DNA of 64,000 bases from Pterois miles (GCA_947000775.1 CAMQGK010000516.1:1-64000); one strand, 5' to 3'; shown: positions 40,659 to 50,064, numbered from the stretch's first letter. Notes: a model not told the origin generated them from the letters alone. A program made the numbers and translations.

Positions 40659-43036
40659 GTCAACAGGTAACTTGGCATGCTGCCAAGGTATAGACCAGGA
40701 AGTTCTGGGACTTTCCGGAATACTCTGTTGCTCATCTGTGTGTGTGTGTCAACAGGAAATTTGGCGTGGTGCCAAGGCACAGGCCAGACAATTCTGGGAC
40801 TTTCTGGAATATTCTGCTGTTGAGCTGTGTGTGTTTTATTTACTGCACCACCAAAAGAATGGAAACGACACAAAAAAAAACTTATTTTATTATAAACAGT
40901 TTGAAAAAAAGAAAAGAAAACGTTTTTATTCATTCTATTGTCATCATCACCTCTGAAAGGAACCAGTTGCTCATCCACCGTTACGTGAAGCCCAGGATTG
41001 TAAAGGGTTGGTAGCTGCTCGACCCAAACATCCCAGACCTTTCTCACGGCTGCCAGTTTGTCCGAGGCGCGTCTCGCCACTCTTGTCTCCCGGTCGTCAA
41101 ACCGTACCAGTTTTGAGTACATGTGAAAGACTTTGAGCGACATCGTGGCACGAAAAATTGCACGGCCGCTCTCTGCATCCCACAGGCTGGCCGTGGCCTC
41201 GCCTCGGGACCTGTACACACCGGATAGGATGAGCAGCCCCATGAAGGCGTGCAGGTCAATCTCGTCCATCTGCTTCCAGCCACGATCTCTTCCATATGTC
41301 CTAAGACCCTGGCGATTAGTCTCCTCCAGAATGATTTTATCTATTTCCGGTGTGAGGAAGAGGTAGAATGTTGAGATGATGTCTCGGGCTTTGGAAGCTG
41401 CATAGGCAGTGGGCCCCGGGGGCCAGGGCTGCTGCTGCTGCTGCTGCTGCTGCAATGGCATTGTTTGGTACGGTGTAGAGGACCAAGTTATTTTGCTGTT
41501 TCTTGAGGGGAACGTCTCTGGTGTAACATGAAGGATTCCTTCTTCTTCTTCTTCTTCTTCTCCACCCTCTTCTTCTTCTTCTCCTGAGGATGATGTTGTA
41601 TTTTCCTGCTCTGGTGGACTTTCTTCTTCTTCTTCTTCTTCTTCTTCTTCTTCTTCGCCGCCTCCTCCGCCTTCTCCTTCTTCTTCTCCTGAGGATGATG
41701 TTGCATTTTCCTGCTTTGGTGGACTGTCTTCTTCTTCTTCTTCTTCTTCTTCTTCTTCTTCTTCTTCTTCTTCTTCTTCTTCACCTTCTTCTTTTTCTTT
41801 TTCATCTCCTGAGGATGATATTGCATTTGCCTGCTCTGAAGGACTGTGTTCTCCACCTTGCTCTTCACTTTCTTCTTCGTCTTCTGATGCTGCATTCTCC
41901 TCCTCTGCATTGTAGCCAGAGCGAGGCTCATCGTCCAAGATCTCTCCTAGAGCTGTTTCGACAGCAAAACACCTCACGGTGACCGGCTGCTTCACATTCT
42001 CCTCTTCCTGATCCTGCTCCTCTCGTTCATTGCACCACTTTCGCTTAGTCCTCCCCCGTACCTCACCACCTTTCTCCTGCTGCCGTCGCAGAAGCCTCGT
42101 TCTCCTGTCCTCTCGCTCTTGCTCTCGCCGTCGCGAAATGCTCTCCTCTCGCGCTCGATTTCTGTCCTCCTCCTTCCTTCGCCATCCCCTCGTCTTTTCG
42201 GCCCCTCCGCACTTTCGCCGTAGCGAGGCGTTTTCTTCCTCCATCTCCTCATCCTCTTCTTCTTCTTCTTCTTCTTCTTCTTCTTCTTCTTCTTCTTCTT
42301 CACCTTCTTCTTTTTCTTTTTCATCTCCTGAGAATGATATTGCATTTGCCTGCTCTGAAGGACTGTGTTCTCCCCCTTGCTCTTCACTTTCTTCTTCGTC
42401 TTCTGATGCTGCATTCTCCTCCTCTGCATTGTAGCCAGAGCGAGGCTCATCGTACAGGATCTCTCCTAGAGCTGTTTCGACAGCAAAACACCTCACGGTG
42501 ACCGGCTGCTTCACATTCTCCTCTTCCTGATCCTGCTCCTCTCGTTCATTGCACCACTTTCGCTTAGTCCTCCCCCGTACCTCACCACCTTTCTCCTGCT
42601 GCCGTCGCAGAAGCCTCGTTCTCCTGTCCTCTCGCTCTTGCTCTCGCCGTCGCGAAATGCTCTCCTCTCGCTCTCGATTTCTGTCCTCCTCCTTCCTTCG
42701 CCATCCCCTCGTCTTTTCGGCCCCACCGCACTTTCGCCGTAGCGAGGCGTTTTCTTCCTCCATCTCCTCATCCTCCTCTCGCTCCCGATCACTCTTCCTT
42801 AGCTGCCGTATCAGAACCATCACTCTGTTTTCCTCTCGTTCTTGCTCTCGCCGTCGCGAAATGCTCTCCTCTCGCTCTCGATTCCTCTCCTCTTCCTTTC
42901 TTCGCCATCCCCTTGTCCTCTCCTTCCCTCCTTGCTTTTGCTGTACCGAGGCGCTCTTCTCCTCTTCCTCCTGTTCCTCCTCCCCATCCTCTCGGTCGCA
43001 ATAGTTCTTCTTCGGCTGCCGTCGCAACCGGCTCAT
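39121..43036 (-). CDS. piggyBac transposase, two exons, apparent frameshift before the Cys-rich tail
   Basis: DDD/RNase H-like cut-and-paste transposase acting at TTAA sites. Exon 1 runs from ATG 43,036-43,034 to 40,951 (695 codons plus one base). The intron is 40,950-40,400 with GT and AG ends, and exon 2 starts at 40,399. The join gives VPFRG followed by RCPFRQY, the family's expected order. Catalytic aspartates: VTVDEQ (codon 40,975-40,973), TCDNFF (40,109-40,107) and KGGVDNLDK (39,788-39,786). The tail has a CxxC-x11-CxxC-x4-CxxC pattern (39,121 to about 39,270), the family's DNA- or zinc-binding region, but in a different frame from the core. The change falls in or near GGC and G7 runs around 39,460-39,530. 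The first aspartate is near residue 687 against 268 in insect piggyBac, so there is an extension of about 420 residues rich in Arg/Glu and long Glu runs. Function is uncertain because of the frame break. Confidence 0.85.
40400..40950 (-). repeat. Transposase intron with minisatellite and (GT)n
   Basis: The 551-bp intron contains three copies of an 80-bp motif around TTCTGGGACTTTCCGGAATA (about 40,531-40,610, 40,660-40,740 and 40,753-40,830). A plus-strand (TG)n run of about 50 bp separates the first two. The exon 1 reading frame happens to stay open through the intron, so a naive ORF call overruns it. Confidence 0.8.
41730..42768 (-). repeat. 519-bp in-frame tandem duplication inside transposase exon 1
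   Basis: Two nearly identical segments offset by 519 bp (173 codons), for example ATCTCTCCTAGAGCTG at 41,940 and 42,459. Each encodes an Arg/Glu-rich stretch, the CFAVETALGEIL motif and a run of glutamates from (CTT)n. The copies differ by a few substitutions and by glutamate run length. Being in frame, the duplication lengthens the protein without breaking it. Limits are approximate. Confidence 0.85.
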
Positions 43037-43389
43037 CGTCCACCTGTCCTCTCGCTCTGCTTCATCTTTGTTTTTCTTCTTCTTCTTCTTCTTCTTCTTC
43101 TTCTTCTTCTTCTTCTTCTTCTTCTTCACACGGTGAGCTGGAAAACAGCTGTTGTAGGAACCTTTGAGCGGTGGAACGTCGCACTGTCATGGTTGTTTGT
43201 TCGCTGCGAGCTTATTGTGTGACGGCACGGTGGGGGAAGGTGGTATAGGATTAGTGTGTCTCTTTTTTTGTCCACTCTCGTTTCTCCTCCTGACTTTTCC
43301 ACGAATGCTGCCTTTTTCGGCAGCGAAACACCTCATCACGGAGAGGTTGTTTGCCGCGGCCGTTCGCCTCTTGCTCTCGTCATCTTATT
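43037..43389 (-). promoter_or_regulatory. Transposase 5' leader with (CTT)n and a possible splice acceptor
   Basis: Upstream of the ATG lies a (CTT)n run (43,074-43,126). Then, on the minus strand, CTGTTTTCCAG ends at 43,138, a plausible 3' splice site for a leader exon. No TATA box is obvious. The reading frame is open through the (CTT)n as poly-Lys, but only non-ATG starts exist there, so ATG 43,036 is preferred. Confidence 0.4.
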
Positions 43390-43505
43390 GCTTCATACTC
43401 ACCTGTGTCGGTCTTCTTGCTTCATACTCACCTGTGTCGGTCTTCTTGCTTCATACTCACCTGTGTCGGTCTTCTTGCTTCATACTCGCCTGTGTCGGTC
43501 TTTGC
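43390..43505 (-). repeat. 29-bp repeat carrying consensus splice donors
   Basis: Four tandem 29-bp units (starts 43,390, 43,419, 43,448 and 43,477). On the minus strand, three contain CAGGTGAGT (43,405-43,397, 43,434-43,426 and 43,463-43,455), a perfect 5' splice site. The fourth has CAGGCGAGT. They face the transposase gene, so they may serve as alternative leader donors. Confidence 0.7.
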
Positions 43506-44340
43506 ACCTACGTCGCTCCGTCCCCGACCCGCACGCTCATCATCCTCCTCCTCCTTCTCCTCTGGAGTCTGGAGTCAGAGCGGGGTTCAAGGGGACGTGC
43601 CTTTTCGGCGGCGAAACGCCTCGGTGCTGACAGTTTGTTGCTCTTGTGTTCCTTTCGTTCTTTGCACCTACTTCGCTCCGTCCCCGACCCGCACGCTCGT
43701 CATCCTCCTCCTCCTTTGGAGTCAGAGCGGGGTTCAAGGGGACTGAAACGCTTCGGCGCTGACAGTTTGTTGCTCTCTTCATACTCACCTGTGTAGCTCT
43801 TTGCACCTACTTCGCTCCGTCCCCGACCCGCACGCTCGTCATCCTCCTCCTCCTCCTCCTGTGGAGTCAGAGCGGGGTTCAAGGGGGACTGAAACGCTTC
43901 GGCGCTGACAGTTTGTTGCTCTTGTGTTCCTTTCGTTCTTTGCACCTACTTCGCTCCGTCCCCGACCCGCACGCTCGTCATCCTCCTCCTCCTCCTCCTG
44001 TGGAGTCAGAGCGGGGTTCAAGGGGACTGAAACGCTTCGGCGCTGACAGTTTGTTGCTCTTGTGTTCCTTTCGTTCTTTGCACCTACTTCGCTCCGTCCC
44101 CGACCCGCACGCTCGTCATCCTCCTCCTCCTCCTGTGGAGTCAGAGCGGGGTTCAAGGGGGACTGAAACGCTTCGGCGCTGACAGTTTGTTGCTCTTGTG
44201 TTCCTTTCGTTCTTTGCACCTACTTCGCTCCGTCCCCGACCCGCACGCTCGTCATCCTCCTCCTCCTTCTCCTCCTGTGGAGTCAGAGCGGGGTTTAGGG
44301 GACGTGCCTTTTCGGCAGCGAAATGCCTGGATGCGGAGAG
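43506..44340. repeat. GC-rich minisatellite of about 136-145 bp, block 1
   Basis: Tandem units carrying TTTGCACCTACTTCGCTCCG, GACCCGCACGCTCGTCATCC, a (CTC/CTT)n stretch, and GGAGTCAGAGCGGGGTTCAA. Unit length varies with the triplet run. Overlapping ORFs here, rich in Pro/Ser or Glu/Asp, are repeat by-products. A splice donor CAGGTGAGT also occurs on the minus strand at 43,791-43,783. Confidence 0.9.
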
Positions 44341-44630
44341 GTTGTTTGAAAAATAAAAATTAAAAGAATAAAAGTTGTTTTTCATCCTTGTGTCCTCAAA
44401 ATCCAGAGAAAATAAAAATAAAAATTAAAAGAATAAAAGTTGTTTTCATCCTTGTGTCCTCAAAATCCAGAGAAAAATTAAAATTAAAATTAAAAGAATA
44501 AAAGTTGTTTTCATCCTTGTGTCGTCCGAATCCAGACAAAAATAAAAATTAAAATTAAAAGAATAAAAGTTGTTTTCATCCTTGTGTCCTCAAAATCCAG
44601 AGAAAATAAAAATAAAAATTAAAAGACTCG
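44341..44630. repeat. AT-rich tandem repeat of about 66 bp
   Basis: Four or five units of AATTAAAAGAATAAAAGTTG plus TTTTCATCCTTGTGTCCTCA and AATCCAGAG. Further related copies lie at 46,515-46,620, at the other edge of the GC-rich minisatellite. Confidence 0.85.
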
Positions 44631-46500
44631 GCGCTGACAGTTTGTTGCTCTTGTGTTCCTTTCATTCTTTGCACCTACTTCGCTCCGTCCCCGACCCGCA
44701 CGCTCGTCATCCTCCTCCTCCTCCTGTGGAGTCAGAGCGGGGTTCAAGGGGACTGAAACGCTTCGGCGCTGACAGTTTGTTGCTCTCTTCATACTCACCT
44801 GTGTAGCTCTTTGCACCTACTTTGCTCCGTCCCCGACCCGCACGCTCGTCATCCTCCTCCTCCTTCTCCTCCTTTGGAGTCAGAGCGGGGTTCAAGGGGA
44901 CGTGCATTTTCGGCACAGTTTGTTGCTCTTGTGTTCCTTTTGTTCTTTGCACCTACTTCGCTCCGTCCCCGACCCGCACGCTCGTCATCCTCCTCCTCCT
45001 CCTTCTCCTCCTTTGGAGTCAGAGCGGGGTTCAAGGGGACGTGCATTTTCAGCACAGTTTGTTGCTCTTGTGTTCCTTTTGTTCTTTGCACCTACTTCGC
45101 TCCGTCCCCGACCCGCACGCTCGTCATCCTCCTCCTCCTTCTCCTCCTTTGGAGTCAGAGCGGGGTTCAAGGGGACGTGCATTTTCGGCACAGTTTGTTG
45201 CTCTTGTGTTCCTTTTGTTCTTTGCACCTACTTCGCTCCGTCCCCGACCCGCACGCTCGTCATCCTCCTCCTCCTTCTCCTCCTTTGGAGTCAGAGCGGG
45301 GTTCAAAGGGGACGTGCATTTTCGGCACAGTTTGTTGCTCTTGTGTTCCAAGGGGACTGAAACGCTTCGGCGCTGACAGTTTGTTGCTCTTGTGTTCCTT
45401 TTGTTCTTTGCACCTACTTCGCTCCGTCCCCGACCCGCACGCTCGTCATCCTCCTCCTCCTCCTTCTCCTCCTTTGGAGTCAGAGCGGGGTTCAAGGGGA
45501 CTGAAACGCTTCGGCGCTGACAGTTTGTTGCTCTCTTCATACTCACCTGTGTAGCTCTTTGCACCTACTTTGCTCCGTCCCCGACCCGCACGCTCGTCAT
45601 CCTCCTCCTCCTTCTCCTCCTTTGGAGTCAGAGCGGGGTTCAAGGGGACTGAAACGCTTCGGCGCTGACAGTTTGTTGCTCTCTTCATACTCACCTGTGT
45701 AGCTCTTTGCACCTACTTTGCTCCGTCCCCGACCCGCACGCTCGTCATCCTCCTCCTCCTCCTCCTGTGGAGTCAGAGCGGGGTTAAAGGGGACGTGCAT
45801 TTTCGGCACAGTTTGTTGCTCTTGTGTTCCTTTTGTTCTTTGCACCTACTTCGCTCCGTCCCCGACCCGCACGCTCGTCATCCTCCTCCTCCTTCTCCTC
45901 CTTTGGAGTCAGAGCGGGGTTCAAGGGGACGTGCATTTTCGGCACAGTTTGTTGCTCTTGTGTTCCTTTTGTTCTTTGCACCTACTTCGCTCCGTCCCCG
46001 ACCCGCACGCTCGTCATCCTCCTCCTCCTTCTCCTCCTTTGGAGTCAGAGCGGGGTTCAAGGGGACGTGCATTTTCGGCACAGTTTGTTGCTCTTGTGTT
46101 CCTTTTGTTCTTTGCACCTACTTTGCTCCGTCCCCGACCCGCACGCTCGTCATCCTCCTCCTCCTCCTCCTGTGGAGTCAGAGCGGGGTTCAAGGGGACG
46201 TGCATTTTCGGCACAGTTTGTTGCTCTTGTGTTCCTTTTGTTCTTTGCACCTACTTCGCTCCGTCCCCGACCCGCACGCTCGTCATCCTCCTCCTCCTTC
46301 TCCTCCTTTGGAGTCAGAGCGGGGTTCAAGGGGACGTGCATTTTCGGCACAGTTTGTTGCTCTTGTGTTCCTTTTGTTCTTTGCACCTACTTTGCTCCGT
46401 CCCCCGACCCGCACGCTCGTCATCCTCCTCCTCCTTCTCCTCCTTTGGAGTCAGAGCGGGGTTCAAGGGGACGTGCCTTTTCGGCAGCAAAATGCCTGGA
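44631..46500. repeat. GC-rich minisatellite, block 2
   Basis: The same family as block 1, about a dozen units, many with a 136-bp period. Most units carry GGGGACGTGCATTTTCGGCA, others CTGAAACGCTTCGGCGCTGA. Perfect splice donors (CAGGTGAGT, minus strand) occur at 44,801-44,793, 45,549-45,541 and 45,697-45,689. Open frames over 200 codons exist in all three plus frames, which marks them as repeat artefacts. Confidence 0.9.
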
Positions 46501-46807
46501 TGCGGAGAGGTTGTTTGAAAAAAAAAAATTAAAAGAATAAAAGTTGTTTTCATCTTTGTGTTGTCAGAATCCAGAGAAAATAAAGAAGATACAAATTAAA
46601 AGAATCAAAGTTGTTTCATTCTCCTGATGTCCTCTCTTTCCTCTTCATCGTTTCCTCTTCCATGTGCTGTCTTCCCAGAGGCAGAGTATTCTGCCTTCCA
46701 TGTGGCTTGCTGCTGTGTGCGCTGTTCTGTTTTATTCAGTGCGGGGAGAGTCCAACCGGCAACACTCGCTCCAACCAAAGCATGAGTCATGATGATTCAC
46801 ACACAAG

Positions 46808-46851
<44 letters not shown>

Positions 46852-47018
46852 CACACGGGTGGGGAGTAACGGAGGCTTGGGCTTGAGGGAGAAGTATCCA
46901 ACGGGTCACGATAGCTCCAACCACCAACAGCACACAGGGAGAGTCCGACCAGCGACAATCACTCCAAGCACACGGGGAGAGTCCAACCGGCAACACTCGC
47001 TCCAACCAAAGCATGATG

Positions 47019-47108
<90 letters not shown>

Positions 47109-47120
47109 CACACAGAGTGG
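46501..47120. repeat. AT-rich repeat remnants, then (GA)n and (CA)n microsatellites
   Basis: 46,501-46,620 repeats the 66-bp AT-rich unit. 46,621-46,745 is non-repetitive with no ORF worth calling. 46,746-47,120 has a repeated segment (GAGAGTCCAACCGGCAACAC, at about 46,746 and 46,977) beside (GA)n at 46,815-46,850, (CA)n near 47,023-47,052 and (GA)n at 47,053-47,106. Confidence 0.8.
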
Positions 47121-47490
47121 GTTAGTCAGAGAGACAGGAGCACACGGGCGGGGAGTAACGGGCCTTGCTTGAGGGGGAAGACAGAGGGGTAAAAAAAAAA
47201 TAAAAAAAGGAGACTGGTACAGCTTGGTACGGTGTCTGTGTGTATGGGGTCGTTTGAGTCATTCTTAGCTACACATGTTGTTGTTCAAGGGGATTATTAT
47301 TTTTGAGTGAATAAACACGCACACACACACACAGAAAAGAAATAAAAAAAAAAAGAGGGGAAGAAGCAGCAACTTTGCTTCGGGTCAAAGAGACCCGATG
47401 CTGCTGACAGGGTGGGAATTATTTTAATTATTTTAAACTAATTTATTGTCATGACTTTATTATCATTTTTTTGTAATGTCTTCTCCTTCT
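47121..47490. other. Spacer with one GGGTC palindrome, no gene seen
   Basis: Low-complexity sequence with a short (CA)n. At 47,374-47,410 it carries TTTGCTTCGGGTCAAAGAGA, including GGGTCAAAGAGACCC (47,382-47,396). The same stretch recurs directly at about 49,874-49,910 on the other side of the cargo genes. Confidence 0.7.
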
Positions 47491-47493
47491 GTA

Positions 47494-47590
47494 ATACTTT
47501 CAATGTTTTATGTAGGGCACTTTGAATTGTCTTGTACATCACGTGTGCTATACAAATAAACTTGTCTGGCCTTATGTGAAGCATTTGTGA
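47494..47590 (+). repeat. LINE-like 3' tail, left copy flanking the cargo
   Basis: The segment GCACTTTGAATTGTCTTGTA followed by GTGCTATACAAATAAACTTG resembles 3' tails of vertebrate L2-type LINEs and SINEs that use them. A similar copy in the same orientation lies at 49,445-49,545. Family assignment is from general memory. Confidence 0.6.
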
Positions 47591-47621
47591 CATATTTTTC
47601 ACTAACGGAGGAAATGCTATT

Positions 47622-48002
47622 ATGTACAATGACACTGACATTGTGTGGAATGACAGAGTACCGGATGTGTTAGCCTACAGGGGTATGTGTTCAGTTCCAT
47701 CTTTGTGCAGGCTCTTCACCTTTGAGGTTATAAGTCCCTCACTGTCACAGGACCAGAGACTGCTGTTATCAGATACTTTCAGGGTAAAACGCAAGGTTCA
47801 CATGAGCATGTTTGATTGGACCTCCCTGGAAAGCAGAATGAGATTGTTTCGATATGTGTGCTCGGGACAAGCCCATGCAACAGTAAAAGACCTCGTGCGA
47901 GAGGTCCAGGCTGTACAGCCCGGGGCATACCAATACACAGTTCGAATATGTTACGGTGACAATGGTCTGCTGTACGTGCACCTAGGCAGCGTAGTGGAAT
48001 AG
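47622..48002 (+). CDS. Unknown cargo protein of 126 aa
   Basis: Unrecognised. It is an ATG-started ORF in non-repetitive sequence with balanced composition, unlike the low-complexity DNA around it. The start at 47,622 is the first ATG after an in-frame TGA at 47,577. The protein is mildly basic, with hydrophobic and charged residues well mixed (CRLFTFEV, FDWTSLESRMRLF, YQYTVRICYGDNGLLYVHL). The last part looks like beta strands. No signal peptide or membrane segment is evident. It lies 415 bp upstream of the next cargo gene on the same strand. It may be one exon of a larger gene. Confidence that it is coding is moderate. No function is proposed. Confidence 0.45.
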   Translation: MYNDTDIVWNDRVPDVLAYRGMCSVPSLCRLFTFEVISPSLSQDQRLLLSDTFRVKRKVHMSMFDWTSLESRMRLFRYVCSGQAHATVKDLVREVQAVQPGAYQYTVRICYGDNGLLYVHLGSVVE

Positions 48003-48269
48003 TGGCTATAGGTCTCCATTGTCTATAATAACAGTTACATCACGTTACAACAGGATTCAACGTACATACGTACCATTGAGATCCTTTGTTTCAGAAAAAT
48101 CCAAGTGCAATTCTTTGATCGCGCTCACCGTTGCTACTGTTCACCTACGGCGTTGTCTTGTGCATGGTACATGTCCTGACACAGACTGCGTGTGTTCTGA
48201 CAACGCTCATGCTCGAATACGCATATTCCGTGTAGACATCACCGTGGGTATGTAGATGTGCGCTTCTCT

Positions 48270-48277
48270 TATAAAAA
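48270..48277 (+). promoter_or_regulatory. TATA box upstream of the 193-aa cargo gene
   Basis: TATAAAAA sits 141 bp before the ATG at 48,418, in otherwise unremarkable sequence. With AATAAA at 49,090 it frames a compact intronless transcription unit. Confidence 0.5.
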
Positions 48278-48417
48278 CGCTACGTTTATGTACGTTACAC
48301 AAGATCCGACCAGTACACCTCGCTTTTACGCATGTGAAGTAAGCATATTTGTTATACTTACAAATCACATCTTACACACTGTGTATATGTAACTTAGCAC
48401 ACATCTCTGCGTGCAAG

Positions 48418-48999
48418 ATGCCGACTCTCCAGTTCGAATATAAGATGGTGAATTACCTAACAAAGAACCCACGTATCATGAAGACCCTGTACAGAGAGCT
48501 CAAAGCTGGAAAGTTACCTGTAACGCTCCGATTACAGGCTGACATAATGCGCGAGACTCCTATGTTTCCTGAAACGCTGATCATGCTCATGTGTCAGCAT
48601 CTTGGAGAGCTGGAGACCCGTACCAAGCTAACGGAGTTTATGCAAACGCTTAACCATGAGTTTCGAGAGAGCGATCTAAATGACAAAGATGTAATATGGT
48701 TACTCAAGCCCCTTGCCAGCGTACCAGTCCACAGAATCCCAATGGCTGTGTACAACATATTACAAAACGATCTCACGAATGCAGAACGTAAACGCATGCA
48801 GATACTGCTGCTGTGGCCGGTCTTCAAAGGGTACGGGCGCATAGCTACTCATGCAAGCAGAAGTGTAGACCCCGGTGACTTAACCACTGCCATAATGGAA
48901 GCGCACGCCGATAACGCCGCTGTGGTAATGGGTATGATTCTGAAGATACTGGACCGAAAGGATGCATGGAATAGATTCATCAAGGAGCTGAAACTCTGA
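48418..48999 (+). CDS. Unknown alpha-helical cargo protein of 193 aa
   Basis: This is the best-supported unknown gene in the window. ATG 48,418 opens a 193-codon frame with a TATA box upstream, a poly(A) signal 91 bp past the stop, and a second copy in element 2 (63,780 onward, minus strand). The visible overlap of 73 codons is nearly identical, with one CpG-type change (Arg to His). The predicted character is all-helical and soluble, with no signal peptide. Short stretches recall Bcl-2 homology motifs: LRLQAD (residues 38-42 region, like BH3), GYGRIATHA (138-146, like BH1) and DAWNRFIKEL (182-191, like BH2). However, the BH3-to-BH1 distance (about 98 residues) is roughly twice the usual, and the hydrophobic helix expected after BH1 is missing. 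A Bcl-2 assignment is therefore only a weak hypothesis. Confidence 0.7.
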   Translation: MPTLQFEYKMVNYLTKNPRIMKTLYRELKAGKLPVTLRLQADIMRETPMFPETLIMLMCQHLGELETRTKLTEFMQTLNHEFRESDLNDKDVIWLLKPLASVPVHRIPMAVYNILQNDLTNAERKRMQILLLWPVFKGYGRIATHASRSVDPGDLTTAIMEAHADNAAVVMGMILKILDRKDAWNRFIKELKL

Positions 49000-49089
49000 G
49001 CGGAGGGCTCATTGGAACTACAAACCTTGTCAATGCTAGAATTGTCTATGCACGGTCAATGTGACATGCGTGTATCCACCTTGGCATTC

Positions 49090-49095
49090 AATAAA
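49090..49095 (+). terminator. Poly(A) signal AATAAA of the 193-aa gene
   Basis: AATAAA lies 91 bp after the stop codon. It is conserved in element 2 as TTTATT at 63,684-63,689. Confidence 0.6.
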
Positions 49096-49163
49096 GATAT
49101 CATTACGTATGTGTGTAATTGTTATGTCTTAGCGCATAACATTCATTCATTAAAATACGTGGG

Positions 49164-49427
49164 CTAGGAATACATCTGCAATACACAGAACATGACCCCA
49201 GTTGTGATTACAATTCCCCAGTCTCTAGAGTCATCCCGAGTGAGAGCCAAGTACATCGGCGCTTCCATGCCATGCTTCATATCACATTCTTTCTGTGTCA
49301 AGATAGGTTGTTCATGGTCCACTTTTTCATAGTCTACATCATAATCCTCTTTGTCATCGCTACCAGACAATGCATGCTCATAAGGCTGTAGACAGCAGGT
49401 ACATATCTTCTCCTTGAATGAAAGCAA
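49164..49427 (-). CDS. Unknown cargo ORF of 87 codons, internally shortened
   Basis: Unrecognised; convergent with the 193-aa gene. The open frame has no good ATG at its 5' end (the first in-frame start-like codon is TTG). CACACACACAG lies just upstream on the minus strand and could be a splice acceptor, so this may be an internal or terminal exon. Visible features are ICTCCLQPYEHALSGSDD followed by an acidic stretch (DDKEDYDVDYEKVD), then LALTRDDS and a hydrophobic end, VITTGVMFCVLQMYS. Compared with element 2 (63,070-63,615), 282 bp are missing between the DMKHG and LALTRDDS parts. The missing length is a multiple of three, so the two halves remain in frame. Confidence 0.45.
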   Translation of the reverse strand: MLSFKEKICTCCLQPYEHALSGSDDKEDYDVDYEKVDHEQPILTQKECDMKHGMEAPMYLALTRDDSRDWGIVITTGVMFCVLQMYS

Positions 49428-49444
49428 ACGATCGGGCTGTGTGT

Positions 49445-49545
49445 GTGACTTTTAATGTTTTATGTAAAGCACTTTGAATTGTCTTGTACACAAAGTGTGC
49501 TATACAAATATACTTGCCTGGCCTTATATGAAGCGTTTTCTTACT
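49445..49545 (+). repeat. LINE-like 3' tail, right copy flanking the cargo
   Basis: AAAGCACTTTGAATTGTCTT and GTGCTATACAAATATACTTG, the same orientation as 47,494-47,590. The pair brackets the cargo segment as direct repeats. Confidence 0.6.
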
Positions 49546-49594
49546 TTCTTACTATTATTACACAATAAATACTAACTAAATAAATAAATAAATG

Positions 49595-49985
49595 AGCGTA
49601 AACACAAAATTTAACTCCTGCATATAATATAACCCCTGAATCACCAAATGTCATGCACAGTTATAATATCCTACTGCACACACATCAAGGGTTTTGGAAA
49701 AGGGGGAAAGAAAAAAAAGGGGGAAAAGGAGGAGGAAAAAAAAAGGAAAACACATCAAGGAGCGTGAGGTAGAGGACACACAGAGGAACGGGCTGCGGCC
49801 TCGCGTCGGGTCAAACAGACCCGATGCTGAGGTGCGTGATGCATAGGGGACACAAAAAGGAAGAGGCTGGGGCTTTGCTTCGGGTCAAAGAGACCCGATG
49901 CTGCTGACAGGGAGAAAGGGGGATTGTGAGTATGTAATAACAGAGACCGAGAGGACGAGGAGGACAAGAATAAGAATAAGAGGTT
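49595..49985. repeat. Third right-end-like sequence and two GGGTC palindromes
   Basis: 49,595-49,690 is a diverged copy of the element's right subterminal sequence: AAACACAAAATTTAAC, GAATCACCAAATGTCATGCA and CACACATCAAGGG, as at 51,230-51,305. It is followed by an A/G-rich tract, then GGGTCAAACAGACCC at 49,808-49,822 and GGGTCAAAGAGACCC at 49,882-49,896. No gene is seen. It looks like an older right terminus buried inside element 1. Confidence 0.65.
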
Positions 49986-50064
49986 TTGTCTTACGCGACG
50001 GAACTTGATGTCTTCGCAGAGCTAGGGAAATGTTCAGCGGGAGACGATGACTCGCGCAAAGAAA

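Noticed and set aside
40601..40950. Exon 1 frame continuing through the intron to 40,601
   Set aside because: The VPFRG to RCPFRQY join with GT and AG ends restores the family order. The read-through encodes microsatellite His/Thr runs.
41488..42450. Lys-rich and Leu-rich ORFs over the (CTT)n runs
   Set aside because: Shadow frames of the transposase exon, whose own frame contains the recognisable core.
43164..46540. ORFs up to 266 codons on both strands in the GC-rich minisatellite
   Set aside because: All frames are open at once over the same repeat, with Pro/Ser/Leu or Glu/Asp bias from (CTC)n. There is no conserved start or domain.
48019..48255. 78-codon ORF between the two cargo genes
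   Set aside because: It has no ATG near its start (TTG only) and overlaps the leader just before the TATA box. It could be an exon, but nothing supports it.
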